From: Paragordius varius
Lineage: Eukaryota; Nematomorpha
Assembly: GCA_964247055.1 (NCBI GenBank)
Contig: OZ176059.1
Coordinates: forward strand, 1,612,001 to 1,676,000
Direction of reading: 5' to 3'
DNA: 64,000 bases
Every line of letters begins with the position of its first letter. Position 1 is the stretch's first letter. Of the stretch, positions 63,481 through 64,000 are shown piece after piece. Position numbers and translations under genes: made by a program. The notes under the pieces are model-generated. The model did no database searches and was not told the DNA's origin. It worked only from the letters and a program-made list of their open reading frames with translations.

Positions 63481-64000
63481 CTACAAAACAAATGAAAATA
63501 TTTATGTTATTGCTCTTAAACATATTTTCTAAGATTTAGATCTAACGATATGAAATATTTTGTTAATGCTATAAAAAAATTTATTATCAAAAAAGTTAGA
63601 TGCGTAACAATGAGCTATTCCGATATATTGGCATACCATATTTCTCGATAAAAAGTTTAAGAAAAAATTTATATTTATTACATAAGGGGGGTTTATTTTG
63701 TTTCAAACCTAGCACTAAGAGCGCGGAACTTTATTGGAAACAATTGATCTCATTTACAATTTAGAATAATCTTATTTGCAAATTAAAAATTATTTTAATC
63801 TCAAAATATGATGTTGATTCTTAATGATGACTTTAATTAAGCCTGTCCAATATTTTCCATAATAATTTTATGGGTGTAATAATAGCCTTGGATAATGTAT
63901 AAGGATATAATCTTTTATGCATCGGTAGTATAAATAATTTAATAGCCTAAGCGTTTATTTGAACGCTTTCAAAATTTTAGGCGAAATTCTGCAGACCAAT
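63481..64000. other. intron or upstream part of the M13 gene
   Basis: AT-rich. The N-terminal third of an M13 protein (membrane anchor and start of the N-lobe) must lie further along the minus strand, beyond 64,000. No exon is clear here. Confidence 0.4.

Overview
The window is AT-rich animal nuclear DNA. Genes are split into many short exons by introns of 32 bases to about 1.5 kb, stop codons fit the standard code, and the space between exons is packed with short palindromic transposons. A class A GPCR, a GPI-anchored Ly6/CD59-type protein and a UDP-GlcNAc pathway enzyme make it metazoan. Very small introns (32, 52 and 59 nt) beside large ones recall flatworm genomes, but the phylum cannot be proved from this sequence.

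Layout. 0.7-3.2 kb (+): three-exon peptide-type GPCR. 4.1-8.4 kb (-), possibly reaching 9.1 kb: large Asn/Ser-rich disordered protein of unknown function. 9.6-13.5 kb: palindromic MITEs and a 2 kb foldback element. 13.9-15.7 kb (+): three-exon Ly6/CD59-like GPI-anchored protein with MITEs around and inside it. 16.5 kb: tRNA-derived SINE. 17.9-22.7 kb: old, broken Ty3/Gypsy (LTR-class) element with an inverted partial copy beside it. 23.2-37.3 kb (-): complete PGM3 (phosphoacetylglucosamine mutase), 19 exons, 844 codons, splice phases consistent throughout and all active-site motifs present. 38.8-43.8 kb: two long foldback elements with nested MITEs. 44.0-44.8 kb: non-LTR (LINE) remnant. 45.8 kb: second SINE copy. 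47.3-47.8 kb (+): two-exon secreted Gly/Tyr-rich peptide. 48.2-63.5 kb (-): M13 (neprilysin/ECE-like) peptidase-family gene whose 5' end lies beyond the window. Its HExxH zinc motif is replaced, so it looks like a pseudopeptidase. A decayed mariner transposase and several MITEs sit in its introns.

PGM3 and the M13 gene lie on the minus strand; the GPCR, Ly6 and Gly/Tyr genes on the plus strand. The genes do not form one pathway. Four products enter or face the secretory route (GPCR, Ly6, Gly/Tyr peptide, M13), and PGM3 makes the precursor for their glycosylation. The points most worth following are the zinc-less M13 homologue with a new C-terminal tail, a ~190-residue insertion in PGM3, and two MITE families whose inverted ends hold variable numbers of ~20-bp repeats.
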